DNA of 64,000 bases from UBA6168 sp964442355. GTDB lineage: Bacteria; Bacteroidota; Bacteroidia; Chitinophagales; Saprospiraceae. The notes beneath the pieces are model-generated. The model saw nothing but the letters and a program-made list of their open reading frames with translations, did no database searches and had not been told where the DNA came from. Location of the stretch: positions 1 through 64,000 of the forward strand of contig CAYTZS010000003.1 of NCBI GenBank assembly GCA_964442355.1. Reading direction: 5' to 3'. This document shows positions 44,135 through 54,500 of the stretch, in pieces. Both the position numbers and the translations under genes were made by a program. The first letter of the stretch is position 1, and each line of letters begins with the position of its first letter.

Positions 44135-44205
44135 AAATCCGTGTCTCATCCGTGTCATCTGTGTTCCTAAGTTGCACACGGATGACACGGATGAGACACG
44201 GATTT
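44135..44205. repeat. palindrome upstream of the GxxExxY gene
   Basis: Arms at 44135-44164 and 44176-44205 pair over 30 bases with one mismatch around an 11-base loop. It has the same word content (acacggatgacacggat) as the palindrome at 43666-43732. It ends directly at the stop codon of the permease gene. Confidence 0.9.
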
Positions 44206-45594
44206 TTATTTTTTCTGCATCCATTTGCTCAACACCAAGTACAGCACCCCGCACCCCACCCAAGCTGGCAGCGTGAGGAACGACAGGAACACCCCCTGCG
44301 ATTTTGACACAAAATAAAACAGCCCGCCGCTCAATGCCCAGGCCAGCAGCACCGCCACGTTGAATGAGATGCCCGCCTTTTCCGCATAGTTTTTCACCAC
44401 GCCGAACCGCTCGGCGAAGAAATGCTCGAATACGATGACCGCTCCTACGGGGGCGAGGATGAACCCGTACACCGCCACAAAGTCCAGCAGCTTCATGGCG
44501 AAGGCGGGGAAAAGGCCTGCAATGGTGGCCACCGTGCCTGCGATGACCGTTGCCCACGTGGTGCTCACCTTCGGCAAAATCGCCTGAAACGCAAGGCCGG
44601 AGCGGTAAATCGTAGGATTGGCGGTCGTCCAGCCAGCGAGGATGACGGTCAGGATGCCGAGAATTCCGATGGCATTGTAGGCCAATGGGCCGGGCGCTAC
44701 GGGAGGTGCAGTGCCATTGGCAAGCATGGCGGCGGCTTCGGGCGTTTTGATGAAGGCGGCATAGAGCAAAGCCGCCGCAATCCAGGCCATGTAGTGTCCG
44801 ATGTACATGCCTGCAGCGGTCGTCCAGCCAGCTTTTGCGCTTTTTGCGAAGCGGAAAACCGAAAGGTCGCTCATGCCGATGTGCATGGCCGCATTGCAGA
44901 ACCACGACCAAATGACGACATGCCAAAACGTGTATTTTATCTGTCCGGGGAACGGCTCCCCGCCCTCGCCCCAGATGTCCCAGAACTCGCCGAAACTGCC
45001 AACGCCCAATTGCCGCAAGGCCGCAAAGCCCGCCAGTAAAAAGCCCAGCACGATGATGGGCGACATGAAATTGGCGGCTTTCGCAACGGTGTTATAGCCC
45101 TTGGCGGCGATGAACGTGAACAGTGCACCCAATGCCAAAACGATGACCACCCAAGTCACGCCATTGGGCATGGTGTCCGTCAGCTTGGGCATTTCCATGT
45201 TGAACGGGATGCCGACCGCCGTGGCGGAGACGGTAATCATCGAGCCAGCGAGGAAGCAGAACAGGATGCCGTTGGCGAGGTTATAAAACGTGACGAGGCG
45301 CTTTCCACAGATTTTTTCCAACTGAAAATACAGTGTCAGGCGGTGCTTCACGGCGATTTCGGCGGTGAGAAAACGCCACGACAGCACGGCGAGAAAGTTG
45401 CCCAAAAGCAGCCCCACGATGAGGTCGAAGGCGCTCACCCCCGCCGTCAGGAACAGCGGACCGATGACGAATTCCGTCCCGGCGGCATGTTCCCCGGCGT
45501 ACATGCCGAGGAAGCTTTTCCAGCTTTTCCAGTGCGTGGCGGGCACGGGTTCCCGCTCGAATTCTTCGGTTTGGACTTGTTTTTCGTCTTGCAT
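44206..45594 (-). CDS. NCS1-type permease, probable rhamnose-locus importer
   Basis: A 462-residue inner-membrane protein with about 12 membrane segments. Similarity is to the purine/cytosine permease (NCS1) superfamily: GTEFVIGPLFLTAGVSAFDL in segment 1, GNFLAVLSWRFLTAEIA, and WSWFCNAAMHIGMSDLSVFR in the middle. The classical nucleobase-binding residues cannot be judged by eye. It lies in the rhamnose operon between the esterase and rhaEW, and no RhaT- or MFS-type sugar transporter is present, so it is the best candidate for uptake of L-rhamnose or a related product. That substrate is inference. Confidence 0.75.
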   Translation of the reverse strand: MQDEKQVQTEEFEREPVPATHWKSWKSFLGMYAGEHAAGTEFVIGPLFLTAGVSAFDLIVGLLLGNFLAVLSWRFLTAEIAVKHRLTLYFQLEKICGKRLVTFYNLANGILFCFLAGSMITVSATAVGIPFNMEMPKLTDTMPNGVTWVVIVLALGALFTFIAAKGYNTVAKAANFMSPIIVLGFLLAGFAALRQLGVGSFGEFWDIWGEGGEPFPGQIKYTFWHVVIWSWFCNAAMHIGMSDLSVFRFAKSAKAGWTTAAGMYIGHYMAWIAAALLYAAFIKTPEAAAMLANGTAPPVAPGPLAYNAIGILGILTVILAGWTTANPTIYRSGLAFQAILPKVSTTWATVIAGTVATIAGLFPAFAMKLLDFVAVYGFILAPVGAVIVFEHFFAERFGVVKNYAEKAGISFNVAVLLAWALSGGLFYFVSKSQGVFLSFLTLPAWVGCGVLYLVLSKWMQKK

Positions 45595-45627
45595 CTTGGT
45601 TGGTTTTGCTTCGCAAAAATGATGTCC

Positions 45628-46506
45628 CTACTTCTTCAACCAGCCGTGGCTATCCAGCCAAAGGCCGAAAGCATCCAGCCATTTGTCGCTGGGCAGCCCC
45701 TGTTTTTTAGCCCCGAAGCCGTGGCCGCCTTTCTCGTAAAGGTGTAGCTCGACAGGCTTCCCGGCAGCGTTCCATTTCTTGAAAATATCGGCACTCTGGT
45801 TTTGGAACCCAAAAACATCATCGGCAGAGCAGACTACGAAAAGCGGCATGGCATCGTTGGGTACGGGCGTGCTGTCGTCCCGTTGCAACGCAGAATAAAC
45901 GGGCACTGCAAAATCGGGCCTACTGGCTGGCGAATGGTCGTACACCACGCCACCGACCACGCCACCGCCCGCTGAAAAGCCGATGATGCCAATCTGGTCG
46001 GGCTTTACACTGTACTCAGCAGCATGGCTGCGCACGTACTCGATGGCTGCCCGCCCGTCGGCCACAGCCAACGGGATGACAGCACCAACTTTTTTCATAA
46101 ACGATCCCCGGTCGCCCACGGCCTGCATGAACTCGGCAGTGGCATCCTCGCCCGATGGCGCAAGGCGGTATTTCAGTACAAAAGCTGCGATGCCTTGCTT
46201 TGCTGCCCATTCGGCCACCCAGATGCCTTCGCTGTTGATGCTGTGCGCCATGTAGCCGCCGCCCGGTGCGATGATTAGCGCCGTGCCGTTGGCAATGGCG
46301 GGGTCGGGCAGGTAGGCGGTCAGTGTGGGTTTGGAGACGTTGGTGACGACTTCCGTTTGCCAGATTTGGCTGAAATACTGCCGCTCCGGGTTGTCCCATT
46401 TGATGTCGGTCGGGGTCGGGGTGGATTGGAGGTTGATGACTTTTTGGGAGAAAGCTGGGGCGATGAAGCCGAGCAGTAAAGCGAGAACTGTTAGTAAGTT
46501 TTTCAT
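45628..46506 (-). CDS. exported alpha/beta-hydrolase (carbohydrate esterase-like)
   Basis: A 292-residue alpha/beta-hydrolase with a signal peptide (1-20, ending APAFS). Catalytic elements are the oxyanion segment IIAPGGGYMAH, nucleophile Ser178 in GFSAGGG, an acid at Asp229 or Asp230 (CSADD) and His262 (GGHGFG). It resembles acetyl-xylan/acetyl esterases of the Aes/BD-FAE kind. In the periplasm it may remove acetyl groups from a rhamnose-containing pectic glycan before the glycosidases act. It lies 47 bases after the GH140-like gene and 33 before the permease gene. Confidence 0.85.
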   Translation of the reverse strand: MKNLLTVLALLLGFIAPAFSQKVINLQSTPTPTDIKWDNPERQYFSQIWQTEVVTNVSKPTLTAYLPDPAIANGTALIIAPGGGYMAHSINSEGIWVAEWAAKQGIAAFVLKYRLAPSGEDATAEFMQAVGDRGSFMKKVGAVIPLAVADGRAAIEYVRSHAAEYSVKPDQIGIIGFSAGGGVVGGVVYDHSPASRPDFAVPVYSALQRDDSTPVPNDAMPLFVVCSADDVFGFQNQSADIFKKWNAAGKPVELHLYEKGGHGFGAKKQGLPSDKWLDAFGLWLDSHGWLKK

Positions 46507-46553
46507 TTTTCAAAGTGTTTGATGAATGCCGAAGCTACACCGCACGATAGGTT

Positions 46554-47960
46554 TTACAAACCCGGCACCGTGTATTTTTTATCTGTGTCGTCCAATATCA
46601 GCACAAGGTCAGTGCGGTGGTCAGGCACAGGTGACCAAACGTAGGGCGGTGCGAAAGTCTGCCAGCCTTTGTTGTCGAAAATGCCGATATTCGTTGCCTT
46701 ACCGGTACGTGGGTCGAACCAATTTGCACTGATTTTCTTTCCCGAAATTTTGCCCATGTTCACCGTGACAGGCAGCCCGTGCGAGGTGTATATGAACGCA
46801 AACCCATCGCCCCGAATGGCCGAAATATGGTCAAAAGCATTGTTGCCCTCGCTTTGCAACATGGACTGGTCGGGCGTTCTTCCGTTGGCTGGTCGGCTTT
46901 CCATCAATATTTTCAGATGCCGTAGTTGGTTGGCAGCGGGCAGGTCGAGGGCATCCTGCCAACGGTGCAGGTCAGCAAAGAAATGCTCACCTTTTTCAGA
47001 GAAAAAAATCACCGATGCACTGCCATAGGTATGCCCGCAAGCCCCGGCGAACACGCTTTGGTAGGCTGCCCGGCGCACGTCCCAGGCACTAGCGTAGCCC
47101 AAGTTTTTGGCGTCAAAGCAAACGGGCATCTCCTCGTAAATCGCTTCACCGTTCAGAAAGGGCTTGGTCGGCTGCTTTTTCCAATCCGATTCCATGCGCT
47201 GCCAGACGGGCGTGTCGTCGCAGTGGCCAGTTTGCAACATGTTCATATCCAGCCAGTTGTCATCGTGAAACCAGCGTGACGACGATGCCTCGATACGCTC
47301 CGGTTGTGGATGGAAAGTCATCAGCGCCCGCTCATTTCCGCCAACGCCCTCGGCCACGCCAGCCGCCATTGCCCGCCAAACGGCCACGTCGTGCGAGCCG
47401 TCACGTGGGTCACGGTCGCCACCGATGACCCAAATGATGTTGGTGCGGTTGCGGTAGCGGCTGCCAATCCATTTGCCATAAATCTTGGCGTTTTCAGCAT
47501 TGAAAATCTCAGGGCCTACGCCCCAGCGGTCCTTGAAAACCTTGTCGCCCCAAGTGGGCAGCAGGGCGATATAAAGCCCGTGCTCCGCCGCCATGTCAAT
47601 CAGCGTATCCATGTAGCGGAAGTAGGCATCGTTGGGCTGCGTCGGGTCGGCGTTGCGGAGCGGCAGGTCGCCGTTGCGGTTGGGCACGTTCAGCACATCA
47701 AGTTCGGCCAGTGCCACGGCTTGAATGACGTTGAAACCCTGCTCCGCCCGCTTCTTGAAATACGCTTCAGCCTCCGCTTTTTTGGTGCGGTGAAACAGTT
47801 CCCAAGCCGTGTCGCCGAGCCAAAAGAAAGGCTTGCCATCTGCTGTGACGAGGTGGCGGGCATCCTCGCTGACTTTTAAGGATGGCAATTGCGCCCATGA
47901 ATTTAGGCCAAAAAACAGGAGCGAAATGACAGCAAAAAAATTCAGCAACTTGGGTTCCAT
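46554..47960 (-). CDS. GH140-like glycoside hydrolase (apiosidase family)
   Basis: An exported enzyme of about 468 residues with a signal peptide (FFAVISLLFFGLNSWAQ) and a DUF4038-type TIM barrel: DGKPFFWLGDTAWELFHR, WVIGGDRDPRDG (likely acid/base Asp region) and KPFLNGEAIYEEMP (likely nucleophile Glu). The C-terminal DUF5060/C-lobe has WFDPRTGKATNIG. The founding GH140 enzyme cuts apiose-linked side chains of rhamnogalacturonan II, so its place beside an alpha-rhamnosidase fits pectin breakdown. ATG 47960 gives a signal peptide; the longer frame overlaps the upstream gene. Confidence 0.85.
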   Translation of the reverse strand: MEPKLLNFFAVISLLFFGLNSWAQLPSLKVSEDARHLVTADGKPFFWLGDTAWELFHRTKKAEAEAYFKKRAEQGFNVIQAVALAELDVLNVPNRNGDLPLRNADPTQPNDAYFRYMDTLIDMAAEHGLYIALLPTWGDKVFKDRWGVGPEIFNAENAKIYGKWIGSRYRNRTNIIWVIGGDRDPRDGSHDVAVWRAMAAGVAEGVGGNERALMTFHPQPERIEASSSRWFHDDNWLDMNMLQTGHCDDTPVWQRMESDWKKQPTKPFLNGEAIYEEMPVCFDAKNLGYASAWDVRRAAYQSVFAGACGHTYGSASVIFFSEKGEHFFADLHRWQDALDLPAANQLRHLKILMESRPANGRTPDQSMLQSEGNNAFDHISAIRGDGFAFIYTSHGLPVTVNMGKISGKKISANWFDPRTGKATNIGIFDNKGWQTFAPPYVWSPVPDHRTDLVLILDDTDKKYTVPGL

Positions 47961-47965
47961 TTTGT

Positions 47966-50900
47966 TTACATCGTTGGTTTGCCGCCCCCCTGAAACATCA
48001 CCTGCATCAGCACGAACAGCCCCTGCCCATCGTTTTTGGCGTTTTTGCAAACGAAGTACACATCCTGTTTGCCCGATGTCGGTTTTATCGGAGCAACAGC
48101 AAATGAAGGTTTCATCTCCGACGGAGGGGCGTCCATTTTCATTTCCTGCGGGGTGATGAGCGACGAAGTGCCGATAAGTTCCCCGGTCGGCGAGCCGAGG
48201 CGCACCTCCACGGTGCCGCCCGTCATACCGTAGTTGCCGGGGGCATTGGCGATGAAAGTAACAGCCGCCATGCCCGACAAGTCCACCTGTTCAAAAGAGA
48301 GCCAAGCGCCGTCTTTTTGCGCAATGGCAATCTTCACTTCTTGCCCCGGTATTTTCATAATCATCATGTCGGCGAAGGCATCGGAAGCGGCAGCACTCAG
48401 GCTGGCGTTGCGGAGCACCATCACCTGCTCGGAGCGGATGCCGGGGATGCCGTTTGCCCCCTTGTCGGTGTACGCCGCCCGCAGGATGAACACGCCCTGG
48501 TCGCTTTGTCCCTTGGGAATGGCGGTCGTGTAGCTGCCTTTCAGCGGCAGCGAATTGGCGGGTTTTGCGGAGATGCTGAGGATGTATTTCACCATTTCGG
48601 CCACGTCCTTGTCAGGCAGGCTGGGGTGCGCCGCCATCATCACATCGCCCCAGACGCCACCGCCTCCTTCCTTGATTTTTTTGGTCAAATAGGCGGGTGC
48701 CTTTGGGTCGGTGGCATACTTCTTCGAGATATCCGTGTAGGTCGGCCCGATGGACTTTTTGTCGAGGGCGTGGCAGGATTTGCAGTCGCTTTTTTCCATC
48801 AAAGTTTTTCCCAAGGAGGTAGCGAGGTTGTCGGCAAACTTGTGCCCCTGCGCTATCAGCGCCTTGTCGAAGCCTTCCGGTAAGTAGTCAATCGTCACGC
48901 TCACAGCGTCCAGCGAAATACTGCCCAATTCGGTGCTGCCGTCTTCTTCGTCATTCACAGTTACTTGATAATCAAAGGATTGACCAGGGAAGAAGAAGCC
49001 AGAATTGCCTTTCGTGATGACAAATTCAAGCTGCGGTGGCTCGTTGCCAGCCTGTATTTCGGTTGTCGAAACGGACTCGCCGCCCTTGCCGTCCGTCACG
49101 GTCAACTCGACCTTGTAGATGCCCGGTTTATCGAACGTAAAATCCATGTCGGACGTAGTGAAAGTTTGGAGCGATTTGCCAGCAGGCGAGATGACATTCC
49201 ATTTGAATTTCACCTCGTCCTTGTCGTAATCAATCGTGCCTTTCGAAGAAAAATGTGCGGCAAACGGCACAGCACCTTGCGTCTTGTCCACCTTGGTTTT
49301 CACCTGCGGATTGCGGTTTCCAGCCGTGTACTCGATGCGAACGAGGCGGGCATCGGGGTTGCCAGTGAACCAGCCCGTACCGTATTCCAGCACGTACAAA
49401 TCCCCGTCTTTGCTGAATTCCATGTCAATCGGGTTGCTGAATTTGTAGCTGCCCATGAACGGCTCCATGCTTTGGTAGTTGCCGTCCTTGTCCAGCGTCA
49501 CAGCCATTATCCAGCCCCGCATCCACTCGTAAATCAGCAGTTTCCCGTTGTAATAATCAGGGAAGGGGCGCTTCGCATTTTTGAAATCTTCATTGTAAAA
49601 AACGGGGCCAGCCATGGCGTTCCGCCCGCCGCTGCCCACCAACGGGAACTCCTCCGACTCGGCATACGGGTACCAGATGAACGGCGGGCTGACGGCGGGC
49701 AGTTCAGCCAATCCAGTGTTGTTCGGCGAGTTGTTGATGGGCTTGGCTGGGTCGTATTTTCCGCCGCTTTTTTTCGCCGCAAAATCGTACTCGACATACG
49801 GGTAATTCTTGCCTACGAAGTACGGCCAGCCAAAGTAGCCTGCCTTTTTCGCTTGGTTCACTTCGTCATAACCCCTTGAACCATAAGGGATTGAATCGTT
49901 GTTGGCATCCGGCCCGACTTCGCCCCAGTAGAGGTATCCCGTTTTTTTGTCCACCGAAATGCGGTAGGGATTTCGAGTGCCCATCGCATAAATTTCGGGA
50001 CGGGTTTTCTCCATTCCTTTCGGGAAAAGGTTGCCTTCGGGAATGGTGTACGAGCCGTCCGGTTCAGGGTGGATGCGCAGGATTTTGCCCCGCAGGTCGT
50101 TCGTGTTGCCACTTGATTTCTGGGCATCCCAAGGGCCACGACCAGGCCGCTCGTCGTTGGGACCGTAAGCGAAGTCACGGGGGCTGGTGTTGTCGCCCGT
50201 GCTCACGAACAGGTTGCCTGCGGCATCGAAGGCGATGGAGCCGCCCGTGTGGCAGCACTCTTCCCGCTGCACGGGAATCCGCAACATGACTTTTTTGGAA
50301 GAGCGGTCGAGTTTTTCATCCTTCAGCACGTAGCGGGTCAGCACATTTTCCGCCGTGTCGCCCGCGGGCGAGTAGTAGAAGTAGATGAAGTTATTTTTTT
50401 CAAAATTGGGGTCGAGCGCCACGCCGAGCAGCCCATCTTCGGCCTCCGATTTTTTGCCCTCAGCGCTGGTGTACTCGTGGCTGATAGCGATGCTGTCCAC
50501 CACCATCGTCATTTTTTCGGCTTGGTCATAAATCTTGATGGCCCCGTACCGCTCGATGAACAGCACATTGCCGCTCGGCAAAATGGCCAACTCGATGGGT
50601 TCATTCAGCCCTTCATCCAAGACCACTTTAGCGAAGCGGTTCTCTTCCGGCATCTTCGGTGTGCGTACTGCGCTGTAATTCAAGGGTTTAGGCTTTCCGT
50701 CGTCCAACGCCCATTTCAGGCCGCCCCAGAGGTGGTTGAGGAAAAGCGGCTCGCTGAATGACTCGATGGTATGCCCCATCGAAGTGTAAAACGCCCTACC
50801 GCCGTCGTACTCATGATACCACGACATGGGGTGGTTGTCGCCCATATTGCCCTCTTTGTAGGTCTTTTCATCAATGTTCACGAGCGGTTTAACGTCCGGG

Positions 50901-51424
50901 TTCATCTGCTTAAAATTGTAAAACTCGTCCGTCCGCTTGAAGCGCTCTGGCAGCGAGTCGCAAGCCGGATGGTTTTTGTCCACGACGAAATACTCGCCCT
51001 CCTGAACGTTGGGGTTGCCGGGGTGGTCTTTGAAATAGGCCCCCGCCAGCTTGCCGTACCACGGCCAGCCATACTCGGTGTCGGTCGCCGAGTGGATGCC
51101 CACCCAACCGCCGCCCGCCTGGATGAACCGCTCGAAATTGTTCTGCTGCTCCGCATTTAGCACATCTCCGGTGGTGTTGAGGAACACGACGGCGTGGTAT
51201 TTTTTGAGGTTGTCTTCGTAAAAAGCGGAGTCGTTCTCCGTGGTGTCCACCTCGAAATGGTACTTGGCACCCATTGCCACCAGCGCCACCTTGCCCGCTT
51301 CGATGGATTCGTGGCGGAAGACTGCGGTCTTGGAGAAGACGAGGACACGGGGTGTTTCTTTTTTGCAAGATGAGAAAAGGAAAAATGTGGCTAATGCGCT
51401 GAAAACCAGGAGTTTGAGTTTCAT
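47966..51424 (-). CDS. ThuA / sugar-dehydrogenase / PKD / cytochrome c modular lipoprotein
   Basis: A 1152-residue predicted lipoprotein with lipobox LFSSC (Cys20). Order of parts: a ThuA-like domain (about 25-245, GGGWVGIHSATDTEYGWPW); a soluble glucose/sorbosone dehydrogenase-like beta propeller (about 265-690, GLLGVALDPNFEKNNFIYFY and GTRNPYRISVDKKTG); a PKD/Ig domain (about 700-795); a haem c domain with CKSCH at 881-885 and a likely Met ligand in MMAAHP; and a beta-rich CBM-like end (about 950-1150). The propeller probably oxidises a sugar and passes electrons to the built-in cytochrome. It lies 5 bases before the GH140-like gene, so the substrate is likely a sugar of this locus. Confidence 0.88.
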   Translation of the reverse strand: MKLKLLVFSALATFFLFSSCKKETPRVLVFSKTAVFRHESIEAGKVALVAMGAKYHFEVDTTENDSAFYEDNLKKYHAVVFLNTTGDVLNAEQQNNFERFIQAGGGWVGIHSATDTEYGWPWYGKLAGAYFKDHPGNPNVQEGEYFVVDKNHPACDSLPERFKRTDEFYNFKQMNPDVKPLVNIDEKTYKEGNMGDNHPMSWYHEYDGGRAFYTSMGHTIESFSEPLFLNHLWGGLKWALDDGKPKPLNYSAVRTPKMPEENRFAKVVLDEGLNEPIELAILPSGNVLFIERYGAIKIYDQAEKMTMVVDSIAISHEYTSAEGKKSEAEDGLLGVALDPNFEKNNFIYFYYSPAGDTAENVLTRYVLKDEKLDRSSKKVMLRIPVQREECCHTGGSIAFDAAGNLFVSTGDNTSPRDFAYGPNDERPGRGPWDAQKSSGNTNDLRGKILRIHPEPDGSYTIPEGNLFPKGMEKTRPEIYAMGTRNPYRISVDKKTGYLYWGEVGPDANNDSIPYGSRGYDEVNQAKKAGYFGWPYFVGKNYPYVEYDFAAKKSGGKYDPAKPINNSPNNTGLAELPAVSPPFIWYPYAESEEFPLVGSGGRNAMAGPVFYNEDFKNAKRPFPDYYNGKLLIYEWMRGWIMAVTLDKDGNYQSMEPFMGSYKFSNPIDMEFSKDGDLYVLEYGTGWFTGNPDARLVRIEYTAGNRNPQVKTKVDKTQGAVPFAAHFSSKGTIDYDKDEVKFKWNVISPAGKSLQTFTTSDMDFTFDKPGIYKVELTVTDGKGGESVSTTEIQAGNEPPQLEFVITKGNSGFFFPGQSFDYQVTVNDEEDGSTELGSISLDAVSVTIDYLPEGFDKALIAQGHKFADNLATSLGKTLMEKSDCKSCHALDKKSIGPTYTDISKKYATDPKAPAYLTKKIKEGGGGVWGDVMMAAHPSLPDKDVAEMVKYILSISAKPANSLPLKGSYTTAIPKGQSDQGVFILRAAYTDKGANGIPGIRSEQVMVLRNASLSAAASDAFADMMIMKIPGQEVKIAIAQKDGAWLSFEQVDLSGMAAVTFIANAPGNYGMTGGTVEVRLGSPTGELIGTSSLITPQEMKMDAPPSEMKPSFAVAPIKPTSGKQDVYFVCKNAKNDGQGLFVLMQVMFQGGGKPTM

Positions 51425-51558
51425 GTCTTGAAATAAGTGAGTCTTGAATGAATTTTAAATTGCCCAATCAACAGGCTATGAAGTTGCGAAGCAAAATCAA
51501 ACCACGAACATAAATACTGGAAGTGGATAACTCGGCAATATTTGACGATGAACGCACA

Positions 51559-54500
51559 TCATTTTTGCTCCACCACCCGCACCGGCCCCAACAACCCACT
51601 CGGCAACAGCGGCTCATTCCCCTGATAAAATGGCATGGTCGTGAACGTAATTTTCTCCTTCACGTCCGGTTGTGCATCCCCGATGAGGCGGTTCACCCAC
51701 AGGTTCGTCACCTTGATTTCCAGTTGGTTGGTGCCTTTTTTCACAGCTTCTGTGATTTCCAGTTTGAAAGGCGTTTTCCAAACCGTACCAACAGGCTTGC
51801 CATTGATGCTCACTTCGGCGATATTCTTCACATCGCCAAGGTCGAGAAAATAACGACTTCCACTTACCAACTCCTTGATATTGAATGCATTGCGATAAGT
51901 TGCCGTGCCAGAGAAATACTTGATGCCATCGTTGTAATGCTCCGACCACGAAATGAGTTTCTCGAACAAGGCCGTCTTCGGTGCACCCCGTTTTTCCTGA
52001 AAATTCACCTGCCAAGTGCCGTTCATTTTGGAGATTTCCGTTTCCGTTGCCTTCGGCAACGTGTGGCTCGTCTCGTTGGTTTTATCCTTGAAAATGATGA
52101 AAAAGGCATCCCATGGCTCGAACTCCAGCGGCACGATGATGCGTCCGTTTTCAATGTGCCAAGAAACTTTCGAGGTCTTGCCGGTCTGTGCGCTCCAAAG
52201 CTCCGGCACCTTTCCGCTCACCCGGAAACTGACCTCGGCACTGTTCGCCTCGGCGCTCCGGCTGTTGAGCCAGTAAATATCCTGCTCGGCTGCTTTGCGA
52301 TGGACGTACAGGATTCTCGCCTTGTTGTTTCGGATGATGACGTCTTCGGCCACGTCCTGCGACTTTAGGACTTCCACTGCCGACTTGTTTGAGACATTTT
52401 TGTTGCCCCAAATTTCATTGACCACATGATTGAACTCAATCGGATTGTCGGCGAGGCTGGGCGATTTTTCGGGTTTTGTGCCAGTCACTTTTGCCCCCGC
52501 TTTCACTAAATCCCGCAGCTTTTTCAGCACTGGCAGCGTCATCTGGCGGGCACTTTCGTCAAGCACCAACACGCTGTACGAACCGCCGCCGGGCGTGGTG
52601 ATTTTGCCGTTTTCGACCTTCAGCACGTTCATCAGCGCCGAGGAATTGACAAAATCGTACTCGTAGCCCGTTATTTCGGGCAGTTTTTCCTTGAAACGCC
52701 AAGTGAGATTTGTGTTTTCACCGTAATAAACAAGTGCGTCCGCCACGAACTGGCCCTGCTGCAGCAGGTGGCAACTTCGGCTGAGGTAGTCCACCCACGG
52801 CTTTGCCTGCTCGGCCCAGGACTCCTGTCTGCCGAAATATTGCCCGAAGGGGCCGAGCGAAAAACCGGGCATTTTGTCGTCCAGCGGCTGGTGTACGGAG
52901 GTGTGGATGACGAAGCGGTTTAGCCCACTGACCATTTCCAAATCCGCCGTGCGCTTGAGTTTTTCGGGGTGCCAACTGAAGGCATTCCCAATAGAAGTCA
53001 TGGACTCCGCTGCCACAATTGGCTTGCCGTAGATATGCGCCACCGAAGCAGATTCTCGAATGTCCGCCTCACTTCGCACCTCCTCATCGCCACCTTCCGC
53101 GAGGCTGCCCGGCGTCCACATGGCGGCCATCGGGATGTCGGAATAGCGCTTCACGTCCATGCCGTCGGCTAAGTAAATCCGGCGGTCTTCGTGCGACTCG
53201 GTGTAGCGTTTCATGCCCCGCTTGTGCAGTTCCTCGCCGATGACGTCGTAGTGGTTTTCGGCAATCATTTCGCCGATGGTTTTTCTAAAATCCCAGAGGA
53301 ACTGCTCACTGGCTTCTCGGCTTTTCACGATGCGCCCCGTCAGCACGGGAATCCAAGTTTTGATGTCGTAGCCTCGGCGCTTCGCAAATTCTTCGGGAAA
53401 CGCTTTCGTCCAAGTCATGTGACCTGCCTCGTAGCTGTCCAGAATCATGTGGGTAAGCCCTTTGTTGCCCATCAACCCGCCCGTGGCATTTTGGTACATG
53501 TCGAGGTAGGCGTTGATGTATTTCCGCACGGCATTGGGGTCTAGTTTGTCCACTTCGAGGCCCGTCGCTTCGGGCGAGGCGGGGTGGTTTTGGCGACCCG
53601 TGAGCGAGTAGCCGAACCTGAGAATCAGCCAGTTCCCTTCGGGAACGTTCCAATCGAGGCTGCCGTCTGGCTTCGTCCTTTGGGTCAAATCAACGACGTT
53701 CTCCATCGGAATGGCATCGGCATTCTCGGCCAAATATGAAGGGTAGTCTTCCCGCCAAGGGGTAAAGCCCGCCTTGTCCTCTGCCTGGTCAATACGATCG
53801 GCGGTGTAAAGCATCCACTCAGCCACGTTGACGCCATCCGGCTTTGGTGGCTCGCTGCTGCCGCCAAACATAGCAGCCCATGGGTTAACGTTTGGGGGCA
53901 GCGTCTCGTAGCAAAGCCTCCAGTACCTGGCCGTGGTGGCCGGAAAGGCGGTGGTGTTCAGCGGGTTGATGCTGCCCGTGAGGCTGGCGATTTTCCGGAA
54001 GTTCACCCCGTCGTCGCTGACCTTGATGCTGCGGTTGAGTGGGCCGCCATTGAAGTCTTCCATCATGGTGTGGTTCGCTCCTGACACAGATACGGCCTTG
54101 AAAGTTTGCGGAGCGTCGAACTCGTACTGCACCCACATGTCTTCGCCAACGGCTTGTGGAGGTAGGAAGGTAGTCGTGTTCAAGTCGCCGTCAGTCAAGG
54201 TGCTCACGCTAAAATTGCCGCCACTCGAAGACAATTTTGGCTTCAATTCCGTAAGCGGTTTATCTGCCGGGAGCAAGCGGTAAGCCACTACGAGGGCATC
54301 GTGGTAGTAGGTCGGCAACTCAGGGATGGCATCGCCGAGCATTCCGGTTTTTGGCAGTTCGACGTTTTGGAACTTACCAGTCGTGACTGCTGGTTGCGGC
54401 AGTTTGCCATTGAAGGCTTGCCCACCTGTCAAACGGGTTTCCGTCCAGACGTATTTTTTCATGCCATCTTCGGTGGGCACCCACGGGCCGCCCGTCACGC

